A stretch of 64,000 nt of DNA, taken from Massilia sp. H-1 (lineage in GTDB: Bacteria; Pseudomonadota; Gammaproteobacteria; Burkholderiales; Burkholderiaceae_D). Of this stretch, positions 32,588-43,138 are shown piece after piece (the first letter of the stretch is position 1; the number at the start of each line of letters is the position of its first letter). Below the pieces are notes generated by a model that did not search any database, was not told where the DNA came from, and worked only from the letters and a program-made list of their open reading frames with translations. Position numbers and translations under genes: made by a program. The stretch is from positions 3,472,001 through 3,536,000 of the forward strand of contig CP087969.1 of NCBI GenBank assembly GCA_024703915.1, written 5' to 3'.

Positions 32588-33957
32588 ATGAGCCTCGACA
32601 CCACCCCAGACAGATTCAAGCCCTACACCCGCCAGTCGATTGTGCAGGCGCCCCAGTGGCCGCAGATGGCGCCAAGCGCTGCAGGAGGCGGTGCAGGTGG
32701 TCTCGCACGTGCTGCCGTTTCGCACCAACGCGTATGTGCTCGACCATCTGATCGACTGGAGCCGCGTGCCGGACGATCCGATCTACCGCCTGGTGTTCCC
32801 GCACCGCGACATGCTGCCGCCGCGCGAGTACGCGCAGTTGCGCGACCTGGTCCTGTACCGCAAGGATGCGGCGGCCACCGCGAAGCTGGTGCACGCGATC
32901 CGCATGCGCATGAATCCCCACCCGGCCGGGCAGATGACGCACAACGTGCCGCGCGTGAACGACGCCCCGCTGCGCGGGCTGCAGCACAAGTACAAGGAGA
33001 CGGTCCTGTTCTTCCCCAGCGCAGGGGCAAACCTGCCACGCCTACTGCACCTTCTGCTTCCGCTGGCCGCAGTTCATCCTAAGCATGGACGACATGAAGT
33101 TCGATGCGCGCGAAACCACCGAGCTGGTGGCCTACCTGAAGAACCATCCCGCCGTGACCGACATCCTGATCACCGGGGGCGATCCGCTGATCATGAACAC
33201 GCGCCAGCTGGCCGAGATCATCGAACCGCTGCTCGTGCCCGAACTGGCGCACATCCAGAATATCCGGCTCGGCACCAAGTCGGTGGCGTACTGGCCGCAG
33301 CGCTTCGTCACCGACCGCGACGCCGACGACCTGATGCGCCTGTTCGAGGCGGGTGGTCGGCGCCGAGCAAGAACCTGGCGCTGATGGGGCACTACAGCCA
33401 CGCGGTGGAGCTGCGCAGCCAGATGGCGCAGCGCGCCGTCAAGCGCATCGTCTCGACCGGCGCCACGCTGCGCATGCAGGGGCCCCTGATCCGCCACATC
33501 AACGAAGACCCCGACAGCTGGGCCGAGCTGTGGACCACGGGCGTGCGCCTGGGCGCGATCCCGTATTACATGTTCGTCGAACGCGACACGGGACCGAGCG
33601 ACTATTTCGCGCTGCCGCTGGCGCGCGCCCACGAAGTGTTCCAGGCGGCGTACCAGAAGGTGTCCGGCCTGTCGCGCACCGTGCGCGGGCCGTCCATGAG
33701 CGCCTTCCCCGGCAAGGTCGTCATCGACGGCGTGGTCACCATCAACGGCGAAAAGCTGTTCGCGCTGCAGTTCCTCCAGGCCCGCAATCCGGACTGGGTG
33801 CGCAAGCCATTCTTCGCGCCACGATCCGAACGCCACCTGGCTCGACCACCTGGTGCTTAGGCCTTCGGCAAGAAGCGCTTCTTCTTCGAGACCGACGAAG
33901 ACGCGCCGCACGGCTCGCCCGGCGGCAGGGTGATACCGATCCATGCCGCGCGCCTGA
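32588..33957 (+). CDS. KamA family radical SAM protein (lysine 2,3-aminomutase-like)
   Basis: About 455 residues. The radical SAM [4Fe-4S] motif is in TCHAYCTFCFRWPQF (CxxxCxxC). SAM-binding GGDP lies in ITDILITGGDPLIMNTRQLA-like text (VTDILITGGDPLIM). LRTRLG-type and PLP-Lys region motifs are less clear: QNIRLGTKSVAYWPQRF, LGAIPYYMFVERDTGPSDYF and TVRGPSMSAFPGKVVIDGVV. The family rearranges amino acids or modifies proteins (EpmB). Length exceeds EpmB, so it is closer to the KamA/AblA-like group of unknown substrate. Breaks at about 32680, 33025, 33355, 33820 and 33855 (GCTTAGGCC for GCCGGCC). The end is uncertain: TGA at 33957 needs one more frame change. An MFS gene follows 12 bp later. Confidence 0.82.
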
Positions 33958-33969
33958 CGGAGCGCCATC

Positions 33970-35222
33970 ATGCGCGGCCCGCAGATCCTGCTCACCGTGT
34001 TTCTGCCGTTCGCGCTCGGCCACTTCCTGTCGGCGCTGCTGCGCACCGTGAACGCGGTGCTGGCGCCGTCGCTGGTCGCCTCGCTCGGCCTGTCGCCCGG
34101 CCAGCTTGGCCTGCTCACCAGCGCCTTGTTCCTGGCCTTCGCGCTGGTCCAGCTGCCGGTCGGGATGGCGCTCGACCGCTACGGCCCGCGCCGGGTGCAG
34201 GTGCTGCTGCTGATGGTGGCGGCGGGCGGCGCGCTGCTGTTCGCGCACGGCACCACGTTTGTCCAGCTGGTGGCGGCGCGCGCCATCATCGGCGCGGGCC
34301 TGGGCGGCTGCTTCATGTCGGCGGTGAAGGCCATTTCGGCCAGCTTCCCATGCCTAGCCAAGCTGCCGTCGGTGCAGGGCTACATGATCGCCGTGGGCGG
34401 CCTGGGCGCGGCCAGCGCCACGCTGCCGGTGCGCCTGGCGCTCGACTTCACCGACTGGCGCGGCGTGTTCACGCTGCTGGCCGCGCTGGCGGCCGCATTG
34501 CGCGCTGCTGATCTGGTGTGTCACGCCGCGCAGCGAGCCGCCGCCCGGCACCCGCATGCCCACCCTGCAGTCGGTGCTGGCGGTCTACCGCGACCCCGTG
34601 TTTCGCCGCACCGCCTCGCTGATGCTGATTCCGCACGCCGTGTTCTTCGGAGTGCAGGGACTGTGGATCGGGCGCTGGCTGTCCGACATCAGCCATTTTT
34701 CGGAAGCCGGTGTGGCCTGGCTGCTGTACCTGAGCATGGCCGCCGTCATCTTCGGTTCGATCGCGGTCGGCATGCTCACCGAATGGGCCGGGCGCCACGG
34801 CATCGGTCCGCTCGACGTGGGCGCGATCGGCATCGCCCTGTTCCTGCTGGTGCAGCTGGGCGCGGCGCTCAGTGTCGTTCCCGGCATGGCGCTGCTGTCG
34901 GTGCTGTTCTCGCTGGTGGGCACCATCGCCGGACTGGAATACGCGATCGTCGCCCAGAGCATGCCTGCCGATCTGACGGGGCGCGCGTCGACCTGTCTGA
35001 ACCTGCTCATTTTTGTGGGCGCGTTCGCGGTGCAGGCCAAGCTTCGGCATGGTGCTCGGCCTGTGGCAGCCGGACGCCTTCGGCCGCTACCCGGCCGCCG
35101 CTTACCGCGTCGCCTTCGGCTTGCTGATCCTGATCCAGCTGCCGGGCCTGGCGGGCTTCATCCGCGCCCGCCACGGCCTGCACGGCGCCTGGTTCTCGCA
35201 CGCAAAAAATTCCTCCACGTAA
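33970..35222 (+). CDS. MFS transporter
   Basis: About 415 residues, 12 predicted helices. Helix 1 is ILLTVFLPFALGHFLSALLR. The family loop 2-3 motif is VGMALDRYGPRRVQVLLLMV, helix 4 has ARAIIGAGLGGCFMSAVKAI, and the second half includes TEWAGRHGIGPLDVGAIGIA. No signature fixes the substrate. Breaks at 34350, 34500 and 35037 (GCCAAGC for GCCGGC, VQAGFGMVLGLW expected). Transcribed with the KamA-like gene, so it may carry that enzyme's substrate or product (inference). Confidence 0.85.
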
Positions 35223-35287
35223 CGGAACAGGATGGTTTGCCAATTCCACTAGAATCGGCTTGCCTGTTCCCAAGCAAGGAGACTTTG

Positions 35288-36614
35288 ATGCGTGCCCACC
35301 ACCTGCTTCGCCTGTGCGCGGCGAGCGCGCTGCTCGCCGCCATCGCTGCTGCGCCGAGAAGGCGACCCTGCCGCCCACGGCCAGCGTGGGGCTTGGCATG
35401 CCAAGCCATTCCGCCGCCCGAGAAGCAGTTGATCCCGACGGTCGACATCGCCCCGGCCAAAGGCTGGCCGCAAGGCGCCACGCCCGTCGCGGCGCAAGGC
35501 CTGGCGGTAGCGGCCTTCGCCAGCGGACTGACCCATCCGCGCTGGCTGTACGTGCTGCCCAATGGCGACGTGCTGGTGGCCGAAACCAATGGTCCGGCGC
35601 GCCCGGACGACGCCAAGGGCATCCGGGGCTGGATCATGAAAAAGGTGATGGCCAAAGCTTGGCAGCCAAGTGCCGAGCCCGAACCGCATCACGCTGCTGC
35701 GCGACGCCGACCATGACGGGCGGGCCGAGGTGCGCACCGAATTTCTGCACAATCTGCATTCCCCGTTCGGCATGGCGCTGGTGGGCCAGACCCTGTACGT
35801 GGCCAACACGGACGGCATCGTCGCCTTCCCCTACCGCGCCGGCGAGAAACCGCGATCACCGCACCGCCGGTGCCGGTGGCAGCTGCCGGGCGGCCCGATC
35901 AATCACCACTGGACCAAGAACATCATCGCCAGCAAGGACGGGCGCAAGCTGTACGCGACCGTGGGCTCGAACAGCAACGTGGCCGAGAACGGGATCGGGA
36001 ACGAGACCAACCGCGCCGCCATTCTCGAGATCGATCTGGCGACCAGGGCCACGCGCCTGTTCGCCTCCGGTCTGCGCAACCCGAACGGCCTGGCCTGGCA
36101 GCCCGACAGCGGCGCGCTCTGGACCGTGGTGAACGAACGCGATGAACTGGGCAGCGACCTGGTGCCCGACTACCTGACCTCGGTCAGGGATGGCGCCTTC
36201 TACGGCTGGCCCTACAGCTATTACGGCCAGCATGTGGACGAACGCGTCAGCCCGCCGCGGCCGGATCTGGTGGCGCGCGCCGTCAAGCCCGATTACGCGC
36301 TCGGCACCCACGTCGCGCCGCTCGGCCTGGCGTTCTACGAAGGCTCGCTGCTGCCGCGCGAATACGCGGGCGGCGCCTTCATCGGCCAGCACGGTTCCTG
36401 GAACCGCACGCCGCTCAATGGCTACAGCGTGGTCTTCATCCCGTTTTTCCATGGCATGCCGAACGGGAAACCGGTCGATATTCTGACCGGCTTTGTCAAC
36501 GCGGACGGCGACGCTTACGGCCGTCCGGTTGGCGTGGCGGTGGACCAGGCCGGCGCCGTGCTGGTGGCCGACGACGTGGGCAATGTCGTGTGGCGGGTCA
36601 CGCCGCGCCAGTAG
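35288..36614 (+). CDS. L-sorbosone dehydrogenase-like PQQ enzyme, lipoprotein
   Basis: About 440 residues. A lipoprotein signal with IAAC lipobox ([14 protein letters not shown] after repair). It is a six-bladed beta-propeller of the glucose/sorbosone dehydrogenase family: [140 protein letters not shown] and [20 protein letters not shown]. Members oxidise aldoses with PQQ in the periplasm. Breaks near 35355, 35660 and 35850. No PQQ synthesis genes are in the window. Confidence 0.87.
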
Positions 36615-36692
36615 GGCAATCGGGCGGCCGCGGGAGCAGAAGTCCGAGTCGCGTTACAATCGCTGCCTTGATTGCTCTTTGCAGGAATAAAA

Positions 36693-37545
36693 ATGAAACT
36701 CGTTCGCTACGGCCGTCCAGGCAAGGAAAAACCTGGCCTGCTCGATGAAGAAGGCCGCCTGCGCGACCTGTCCGCTGTCATCTCCGACGTCACGCTTCAG
36801 CCCAGCTGTCGGACAAGGCGCTGAAAAAACTGGCCGCCATCGACGAAAAAACACTGCCGCTGGTGCGCGGCAATCCACGCTTTGGCGTGCCGTTCACCGG
36901 CACCCGCAAGTTCATCGGCATCGGCCTCAATTACGCCGACCATGCCGCCGAGACGGGCGCGCCGATTCCGAAAGAACCGATCATCTTCATGAAGGCGATC
37001 ACCTGCCTGAACGGTCCGGACGACGCCATCATGCTGCCCCAGGGTTCCAAGAAGACCGACTGGGAAGTCGAACTCGGGGTCGTGATCGGCACCAAGGCGC
37101 AGTACGTGAGCGAAAGCCGACGCCCTCAAGTACGTGGCTTGGCTACTGCGTGGTCAACGACGTTTCCGAGCGCGAGTACCAGAAAGAACGGGGCCCGCAG
37201 TGGGACAAGGGCAAGGGCTGCGACACCTTCGGCCCGGTCGGCCCGTGGCTGGTCACGCGCGACGATGTGATCGACGTGCAGAAGCTGGACTTGTACCTCG
37301 AGCTGAACGGCAAGCGGATGCAGACCGGTTCCACCGAGACCATGATTTTCTCGGTGGCGCAGATCGTCAGCTACGTGTCGCGCTTCATGACGCTCGAACC
37401 TGGCGACATCATCGCGACCGGCACCCCGCCGGGCGTGGGCGATGCGCGCAAGCCGAAGCGCTTCCTCAAGAAGGGCGACACCCTGCGGCTCGGCATCGCC
37501 GGTCTGGGCGAACAGCAGCAGGATGTGATCGGCTACGCGGTTTGA
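36693..37545 (+). CDS. Fumarylacetoacetate hydrolase family protein
   Basis: About 283 residues. Metal-binding and catalytic motifs of the FAH superfamily: KFIGIGLNYADHAAETGAPI, PKEPIIFMKAITCLNGPDDA, KKTDWEVELGVVIGTKAQYV, YCVVNDVSEREYQKERGPQW, GPVGPWLVTRDDV, FSVAQIVSYVSRFMTLEPGD and ATGTPPGVG. These resemble ureidoglycolate lyase and 2-hydroxyhepta-2,4-diene-1,7-dioate isomerase-type proteins; the exact substrate is unknown. Breaks at 36797 and at 37125-37140 (GCTTGGC where GCCGGC is expected). A palindromic repeat follows directly. Confidence 0.9.
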
Positions 37546-37549
37546 ACAC

Positions 37550-37648
37550 ATCGCCCTCGCGCAGGCGGGGGCCCATAGCACGTCCCCGAATTCGATCAAC
37601 GCGCTATGGAGGGCTCGCATGCGAGCCCCGCCTCCGCGAGGGCGACGT
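37550..37648. repeat. Large imperfect palindromic repeat, copy 2
   Basis: Inverse-orientation copy of the element at 3700-3795: it shares TCGCCCTC at one edge, GAGGGCGACGT at the other, CTCGCATGCGAG and CCATAGCAC..GAATTCG..GCTATGG. It fills the gap between two convergent genes and abuts the aminotransferase stop codon, so it probably serves as their shared 3' end. Confidence 0.75.
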
Positions 37649-38979
37649 TAAAGATTTTCTCGCAGTGCCCCGTTGATCGAATCCGACAGACGACTCACGA
37701 TCTCTGCCAGATCCTCATCACTGGCAATGAACGGCGGCGCCAGCAGCACATGGTCGCCGTGCACGCCGTCGATGGTGCCGCCCATCGGGTAGACCATCAG
37801 CCCGTGCGCCATCGCCTGCGTCTTGATGTGCGCATGCAGCGTGAGCGCCGGATCGAAGGGCTGCTTCGATTCCCGGTCGCGCACGATTTCCAGCCCCATG
37901 AACAAGCCCCGTCCGCGAATGTCGCCCACATGCGGGTGGTCGCCGAACGCCGCTTGCAGCAGGCGCCGCAGCGTGTGGCCGCGCGCGCACACCGCCGCCA
38001 GCAAGCCGTCGCGCTCGATCACCTTTTGCACCGCCAGCGCGGCCGCAGCGGCCACCGGGTGGCCAATATACGTGTGCCCGTGCAGGAAGCTGCCGCTCCC
38101 GCTTCGCAAGCGCTCCACCAGCGCGCCTTGCGCCAGCACCGCGCCGATCGGCATGTAACCCGCTCCCAGCCCCTTGGCGATGGCGACGATGTCGGGCACC
38201 ACCCCTTCCTGTTCGATCGCGTACATGGTCCCGGTCCGGCCCATGCCGCACATGACTTCGTCGGCGATGAACAGGATGCCGTATTTGTCGCATAGCGCGC
38301 ACACGCCGCGAAAATAGCCGGGCGTGGGCGGGATGGCGCCGCCGGTCGCTTGCTACCACCGTCTCGGCGCAAAAGGCGATCACCTGGTCCGGGCCTACTG
38401 CGAGGATGGTCGTTTCCAGCTCGCGCAGCAGGCCCAGTGTGTACTCCTGCTGCGACTGGCACGGCATGCGGTCGCGGTATTCGTAGCAGGGGGCCACGCG
38501 TGCCACGTTCATCAGCAGCGGCATGAACGGGCGGCGGCGCCACTCGTTGCCGCCGACCGCCAGCGCACCCAGCGTGTTGCCGTGATAGCTCTGGCGGCGC
38601 GCGATGAACACCGTGCGCCGCTCCTGGCCGCTCTCGACGCAGTACTGGCGCGCCAGCTTGAGCGCGGTCTCCATCGCTTCCGATCCGCCCGACACCAGGT
38701 ACACCTGGTCCAGTCCTGGGGCGCGCATGGCAGCCAGCCGCGCCGCCAGTTCTTCGGCCGCGTCGGTGGTAAAAAGGCGGTGTGCGCATAGGCGTTCGAC
38801 GCGAGCTGGCGCTGCATGGCGGCCAGAATGTCGGGATGGCCGTGGCCCAGCGAGGACACGGCGGCGCCGCCGCAGGCATCGATGTAGGACTTGCCGTCGC
38901 GGTCGACGATCATCATTCCCTGCGCGCTGACGGCAACCGGCGGCGTATGGCGCAGGCTGCGGTGCATGATCTGGCTCAT
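37648..38979 (-). CDS. Class III aminotransferase (omega-amino acid type)
   Basis: About 445 residues, PLP-dependent. Segments: IDACGGAAVSSLGHGHPDIL, YLVSGGSEAMETALKLARQY (phosphate-binding SGGSEA), FIARRQSYHGNTLGALAVGG, FIADEVMCGMGRTGTMYAIE (PLP Asp in DEV) and the Schiff-base Lys in VAIAKGLGAGYMPIGAVLAQ. The C-terminus is HVLLAPPFIASDEDLAEIV. It resembles the adenosylmethionine-8-amino-7-oxononanoate/omega-amino-acid:pyruvate subgroup; substrate unknown. Breaks at about 38770, 38350 and 38300. Divergent from a CMD-family gene with a 20-bp palindrome between them. Confidence 0.92.
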
Positions 38980-38996
38980 GACTTCTCCACTGGAAA

Positions 38997-39016
38997 TTAT
39001 TGTCTGTTGACAATAA
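38997..39016. promoter_or_regulatory. Perfect palindromic operator candidate
   Basis: TTATTGTC-TGTT-GACAATAA: two perfect 8-bp arms around a 4-bp centre, lying 18 bp before the aminotransferase start and 57 bp before the CMD start. The right arm contains TTGACA, a possible -35 for the plus-strand gene. Probable site for a GntR-type regulator controlling both genes. Confidence 0.6.
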
Positions 39017-39072
39017 ACGCAGAAGCCGTTGATTCTTTTGATTTTTCGCGCAAGCTGTGCGAATATTTTTGC

Positions 39073-39625
39073 ATGACAGACCGACTCGGCCCACTGGCGC
39101 CAGACCAACTCAGCGAGGCGCAGCAGGCCGCCGCGCAAGCCATCATCGACGGCCCGCGCGGGGCCCTGTACGGCCCCTTCGTGCCGCTCCTGCGCAGCCC
39201 CGAACTGATGCAGTGCGCCCAGCAGCTGGGCGAATACCTGCGCTACCGCAGCGCCATCGGCACCCGCCTGTCGGAGCTGGCGATCCTGGTGACGGCGCGA
39301 ATGGAACCAGCAGGTGGAATGGGCGATTCACGCGCCGATCGCGCAGCGCTGCGGCATCGCGGGCGAGGTGATCGAAGCGATCGCGCAGCAGGCGCCACCG
39401 CCCAACATGCTGGTCGACGAAGAACTGGTCTACGATTTTTGCATCGCGCTGCACCGCGACAAGCGGGTGGGCGACGCGATCTGGGCCGACGCGCTGGCGC
39501 AGTTCGGCGAGAAGGGCGTGGTCGACCTGATGGGCATCAACGGCTACTACACGCTGCTGGCGATGGTGATGAACGGTGCGCAGACGGCCGTGCCCGAATC
39601 CGAGCACGCCCGCCTGCCGGAATAG
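39073..39625 (+). CDS. Carboxymuconolactone decarboxylase family protein
   Basis: About 183 residues of the CMD/AhpD-like fold. Segments: PLAPDQLSEAQQAAAQAIID, GPFVPLLRSPELMQCAQQLG, SAIGTRLSELAILVTARMWN, QVEWAIHAPIAQRCGIAGEV and GINGYYTLLAMVMNGAQTAV. No CxxC pair is present, so an AhpD-type peroxidase role is unlikely. One break near 39300 (MWNQQVEW expected). Function may be linked to the divergent aminotransferase through the shared palindrome (inference). Confidence 0.88.
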
Positions 39626-39626
39626 C

Positions 39627-40874
39627 TCAGTCCTGCGCCGTCTGCCAGAAGTAGACGCTGCCGTCGTCGCTGCCGCCGAAAGCGTAGCGCCCGTCGGGCG
39701 TAATCGCCATCGGCCAGTTCATGATCGGGGTCGGATAGCGCCACAGCTGGGCGCCGGTGGCGCCGTCGAACAGATAGAAATTCCCCGGCGTTTCCTTGGG
39801 CGGCTTGGTCAGCGGGTAGATCGGCTGGCCGTCGGTGGCGGTCACGCTTTGCGCTTCGCGCGCCAGGCTCACGCCCGGGTTGCCCGAAAACTGCAGCGGG
39901 CTGCCCCAGCAAAGATGGGGGAACTGGCGGCTGCCGTCCTGCACCGATTCGACCAGATACAGATAGCCGCTGCTCGGCCCCTCCAGCGGCTCCGTGGGCG
40001 GCAGGGCGACGTTGGCGGCGCAGGCCAGCACCACGCGTCCCGTGCTGGTTTCGGTGATGTCGATGCCGTAGGCGATGTTCAGGTTTGGCAGCGTCGGCCG
40101 GTATTGCCACAGCGGCGACGTCACATTGGCCGGGCCGAGCAGGGCGCAGCTGCCGTCATGCAGCGCCGCGCCCCAGTAGTTGCCGGTGGCCGCCATCGCC
40201 ACCCGCTGCACCGCGGTCGTGGTGGGCCAGATGCCGCTCACGGACAGCGCCTGGTTGACGATCGCGAGCGACACCACTTGTCCGGTCGCCGGGGTGCCGT
40301 CGGTGTCGTGGTAAATCGTGCAGGCGACGACGGCGTTGAAGCCGTTGGGCGAGATCGCGCAGCTGCCGCAGGACGCGCCGGTGAAGCTTTGCTGGCCCAC
40401 GCAGGTGTAGGCGCTGCCCGTGTAGCTGTACAGTTTAACGGTGTCGCCCGACACGGCCAGCAGCAGGCTGCCGTCGCCCGACAGCGCCACCTGGCTCACG
40501 CGCGCGGAGAACGTTTCGTTCAGCAGCAGCGCGCCGTCGGACAGGCGGTAGGCGGTCAGCAGGCTAGAGCCAGCTTGGTCGCAGTGTCTCGCCATCGCTG
40601 CTGCCGGACATTGCCGTCGGCGCTGACGGCAACCCAGAACACCCCCTGCGCGCAGTTTACTACCCCTGAACGGCCATTTGCCGCGCAGCAGCGCTTGGCT
40701 GCCGTCGTAGTGGTAGACGTTGAAGGTGCCGTCGCCGTATTCGTTGGAGGTGCCGAAAATGCAGCTATCGCCATCGGCGCTGACGGCCACGGAATTGACT
40801 TGCAGGGTAGGGTCGGGAGTGAAGGTCCAGCTCGGGGAGGCAGTCAGGGGCAGCGGTTTGGTCATGTTATCCAT
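39627..40874 (-). CDS. Cytoplasmic PQQ/WD40-like beta-propeller protein
   Basis: About 415 residues with repeated propeller strands: NSVAVSADGDSCIFGTSNEY, SQVALSGDGSLLLAVSGDTV, SCAISPNGFNAVVACTIYHD, RVAMAATGNYWGAALHDGSC, FYLFDGATGAQLWRYPTPIM and MAITPDGRYAFGGSDDGSVY. No signal peptide or enzyme motif is seen. One internal region (about 40600-40680) reads in a different frame, so the blade around residue 70-90 is garbled. No known partner; function unrecognised beyond the fold. Confidence 0.7.
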   Translation of the reverse strand: MDNMTKPLPLTASPSWTFTPDPTLQVNSVAVSADGDSCIFGTSNEYGDGTFNVYHYDGSQALLRGKWPFRGSKLRAGGVLGCRQRRRQCPAAAMARHCDQAGSSLLTAYRLSDGALLLNETFSARVSQVALSGDGSLLLAVSGDTVKLYSYTGSAYTCVGQQSFTGASCGSCAISPNGFNAVVACTIYHDTDGTPATGQVVSLAIVNQALSVSGIWPTTTAVQRVAMAATGNYWGAALHDGSCALLGPANVTSPLWQYRPTLPNLNIAYGIDITETSTGRVVLACAANVALPPTEPLEGPSSGYLYLVESVQDGSRQFPHLCWGSPLQFSGNPGVSLAREAQSVTATDGQPIYPLTKPPKETPGNFYLFDGATGAQLWRYPTPIMNWPMAITPDGRYAFGGSDDGSVYFWQTAQD

Positions 40875-40946
40875 GTCGTGAGAACTACGTTGGAAAGTCT
40901 ATGAAGCCAGAATCGATGGTACTGCGGGGGTAAATCAGCTACAGCG

Positions 40947-41715
40947 TCAGTGCCAGAATTTCCACCATGGCGCGGGGCGGGCGGGTTCGCGCAAAACGTG
41001 GAACAGGTCGTCCTGCGGGTCGCTTGCGGCGTCGTGCCGGAATCCCGTGATGCGTTCGGCCAGGTCGAGCGGGATGTCGAACACGCTGTCGATGTCCTCG
41101 TCGATCTGGTCCATCGAGCGCGAGGCGACGTTGGCAGCGACCGCGTCGGAAAACTGGGCGGGCAGCTCGCCGTCGGTGCTCAGGTTGATGCAGTCCAGGT
41201 CGCCCTGGTGGAATACTTCCCAGACCCTGGCGCCTTGCGACCACAGGGCGGCGTAGCTGAAATTGACATGCTCTTCGATCGAACATGCCAGGACTTCGCA
41301 GCCTACCGACAGTGCGGCCAGGCCAGCGGGGGCGATGATGCGGTGATCGCAGCCGCAGGCCGCGATCAGGGTCCAGCCATGCGGCGCCGCGCCTGCCGCT
41401 GACGGGCGCCTTCCAGAAATTGGCCTTTTCCTCAGTGACCGTGAGCGACAGGCGCTCGAGCACCGCATCGTAATCGATGCCGCGCACGGCGATCCAGGAG
41501 AGCGCGATGCCCATCTCAGGCCAGCGCTTCCTTGGCCGCTTCTTCGGGCGTGAGGCCGTCGTAGAACTGGTCGGTGAACCATTCGACCTGCTCTTCGATG
41601 TGATCCTGGGCCTGCTTGACGGTGGCGCCATGCGCATGACGAGGAATTTCTCAACCTCGATGCACCAGTTGATCAGTTCCATCGTCTCTTCGTCGAGTTC
41701 TTCTTTTTTGGCCAT
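40947..41715 (-). CDS. Hypothetical protein with Asp/Glu-rich N-terminus
   Basis: About 255 residues, family not recognised. Starts AKKEELDEETMELINWCIEV, and includes EMGIALSWIAVRGIDYDAVL, GCEVLACSIEEHVNFSYAAL, RSMDQIDEDIDSVFDIPLDL and the Trp-rich end PWWKFWH. No signal peptide or membrane helix. Breaks near 41630, 41520 and 41390. It starts four bases after the stop of the upstream saccharopine-dehydrogenase-like gene and ends the minus-strand cluster. Confidence 0.65.
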
Positions 41716-41719
41716 GATG

Positions 41720-42846
41720 CTACTCCTTGTGGTCGTGGTGGAGTGGGTGATCGATATCGGTCACCATATCCCATTTTTTGAATTCCGGCTCGAAATCGCT
41801 CAGCGCGAGCAGGTTCATGCTGGTGCGCGCACCGGGCTCCGTCAGTTCATGCCTAAGCAGCGATGCGGCGCGCCAGCAGCACGGCGGCCATGCACGGAAT
41901 TTCCGGGCCATGATCGTCGTCGGCGGCGATATGCCATGCTGCCTGCGCCGGGGCACCCGCGCCATCGAGGCCGCGCACGCGCACCACCATCCCGCCCAGC
42001 GCGCTGCCGAACGGGTCGAGCAGGTCGGCGGAACGGTTCAGGAAGGCCGCCAGTTTCTCCGGCCGCTTGATCAGGCCCATGCGGCGCAGCGCACCGATGG
42101 CGGCCAGGCCGCGCTGGCTGATGCCGATTTCCAGGGCCGCGCGGAACATCACCGACTGCGATCCGGGATAGCGGGCCGGGAACAGCTCCAGATCGGGAAT
42201 GTCGCACAGGGCGCCGATGCGCGGACGCAGGCGCTGGTAGTGCACCCGCGCCGCTTTTCCCAGCCGTGCTGCGTGACCCAGCGTCCGCCCTGCCACACCT
42301 GAATCGCTTCGCCGCAGTAGCCAAGCACGGCGGCCATGGTGGCCACGCCGCGCGGCGCCGTTTGCGCCGACAAGGATGCAAAAGTCGATGTCGGCAACCT
42401 GGGTCCAGCTTACCGTCAGCTGGTCCACGACCGCCGACGACAGCGCTTAACACCGTGCTGGCGCTTAAGCAATGGCGGTCTTGCCGCAGGCGCGGAAGGC
42501 GGCGTCCAGCGCGGCGGGAAAATCGCAGACGAAGCGGCGGCCGTCGGCCAGGTCGATGTAATGGGCGCCATGGGCAGCGACCGCGTGTGCCACGCCGTAG
42601 CCCTGGGCCTGGAACGGGCCTAGCCGTATGAATGACCAGGCCCGCGCCCAGCTTGGCGAGGACCTGCGCCAGTTGCGGGTCGTGGATGTCGATCACGGCG
42701 GCGGCAGCGCCGCATTCGGCGGCCAGTGCGGCCGCCTTGGCGCGGTCACGTCCGGCAATGATCAGTTCGATCCCCGGCGAACGGGCCAGGGCACGGCAGA
42801 TGCGGGCGCCGAAATTGCCGTAGCCGCCGAGGACGATGGTCTTCAC
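41720..42846 (-). CDS. Saccharopine dehydrogenase-like NAD(P)-binding protein
   Basis: About 370 residues. The Rossmann motif is at the start: KTIVLGGYGNFGARICRALA. Further segments are IAGRDRAKAAALAAECGAAA, the HTAGPF-type strand (broken), TAIAGASTVPALSSAVVDQL, FRAALEIGISQRGLAAIGAL, PGARTSMNLLALSDFEPEFK and DHPLHHDHKE. Family members are mostly of unknown substrate. Start is a GTG overlapping the stop of the upstream small gene (GTGA). At least five indels (42620, 42470, 42445, 42365, 41855) interrupt it, some with TTAAG scars. Confidence 0.8.
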
Positions 42847-43112
42847 TTGGCGGCGAGACCCTTGGCCAGCAGGCCTAAGCAACGACGTCGTTCATGTCGG
42901 TCTTGCTGTCGGCGGCCAGCGTTTGCAGCTGTTTCACCAGGTCGCCATTGAGCTTGCAGGCGAAGGGCACGAGGCCCAGCGCGCTCGCGCTCACGCTGTT
43001 CGCGGCGGTCGACGGCGGCAGTGTCGCCCTGACCGAAACCGGCTGCGCCTGGAGCGACCATCTTGCCCATCAATTTTTTGGCGTCGCTCTTTGCCATGCC
43101 GGTTTTTTTCAT
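42843..43112 (-). CDS. Small hypothetical protein
   Basis: About 88 residues, no family recognised. Starts MKKTGMAKSDAKKLMGKMVA, continues PGAAGFGQGDTAAVDRREQR, and after one frame repair near 42985 reads GLVPFACKLNGDLVKQLQTL and GLLAKGLAAK. Basic, cytoplasmic. Overlaps the start of the saccharopine-dehydrogenase-like gene by four bases and follows the esterase gene at 26 bp, so it belongs to the cluster. Confidence 0.6.
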   Translation of the reverse strand: MKKTGMAKSDAKKLMGKMVAPGAAGFGQGDTAAVDRREQRERERAGPRALRLQAQWRPGETAANAGRRQQDRHERRRCLGLLAKGLAAK

Positions 43113-43138
43113 GTGTTGCCTTGTGTGGGTGAGGGGGC

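Noticed and set aside
38997-39016. Rho-independent terminator
   Set aside because: The palindrome lacks a T-run and lies between divergent genes, so an operator is more likely.
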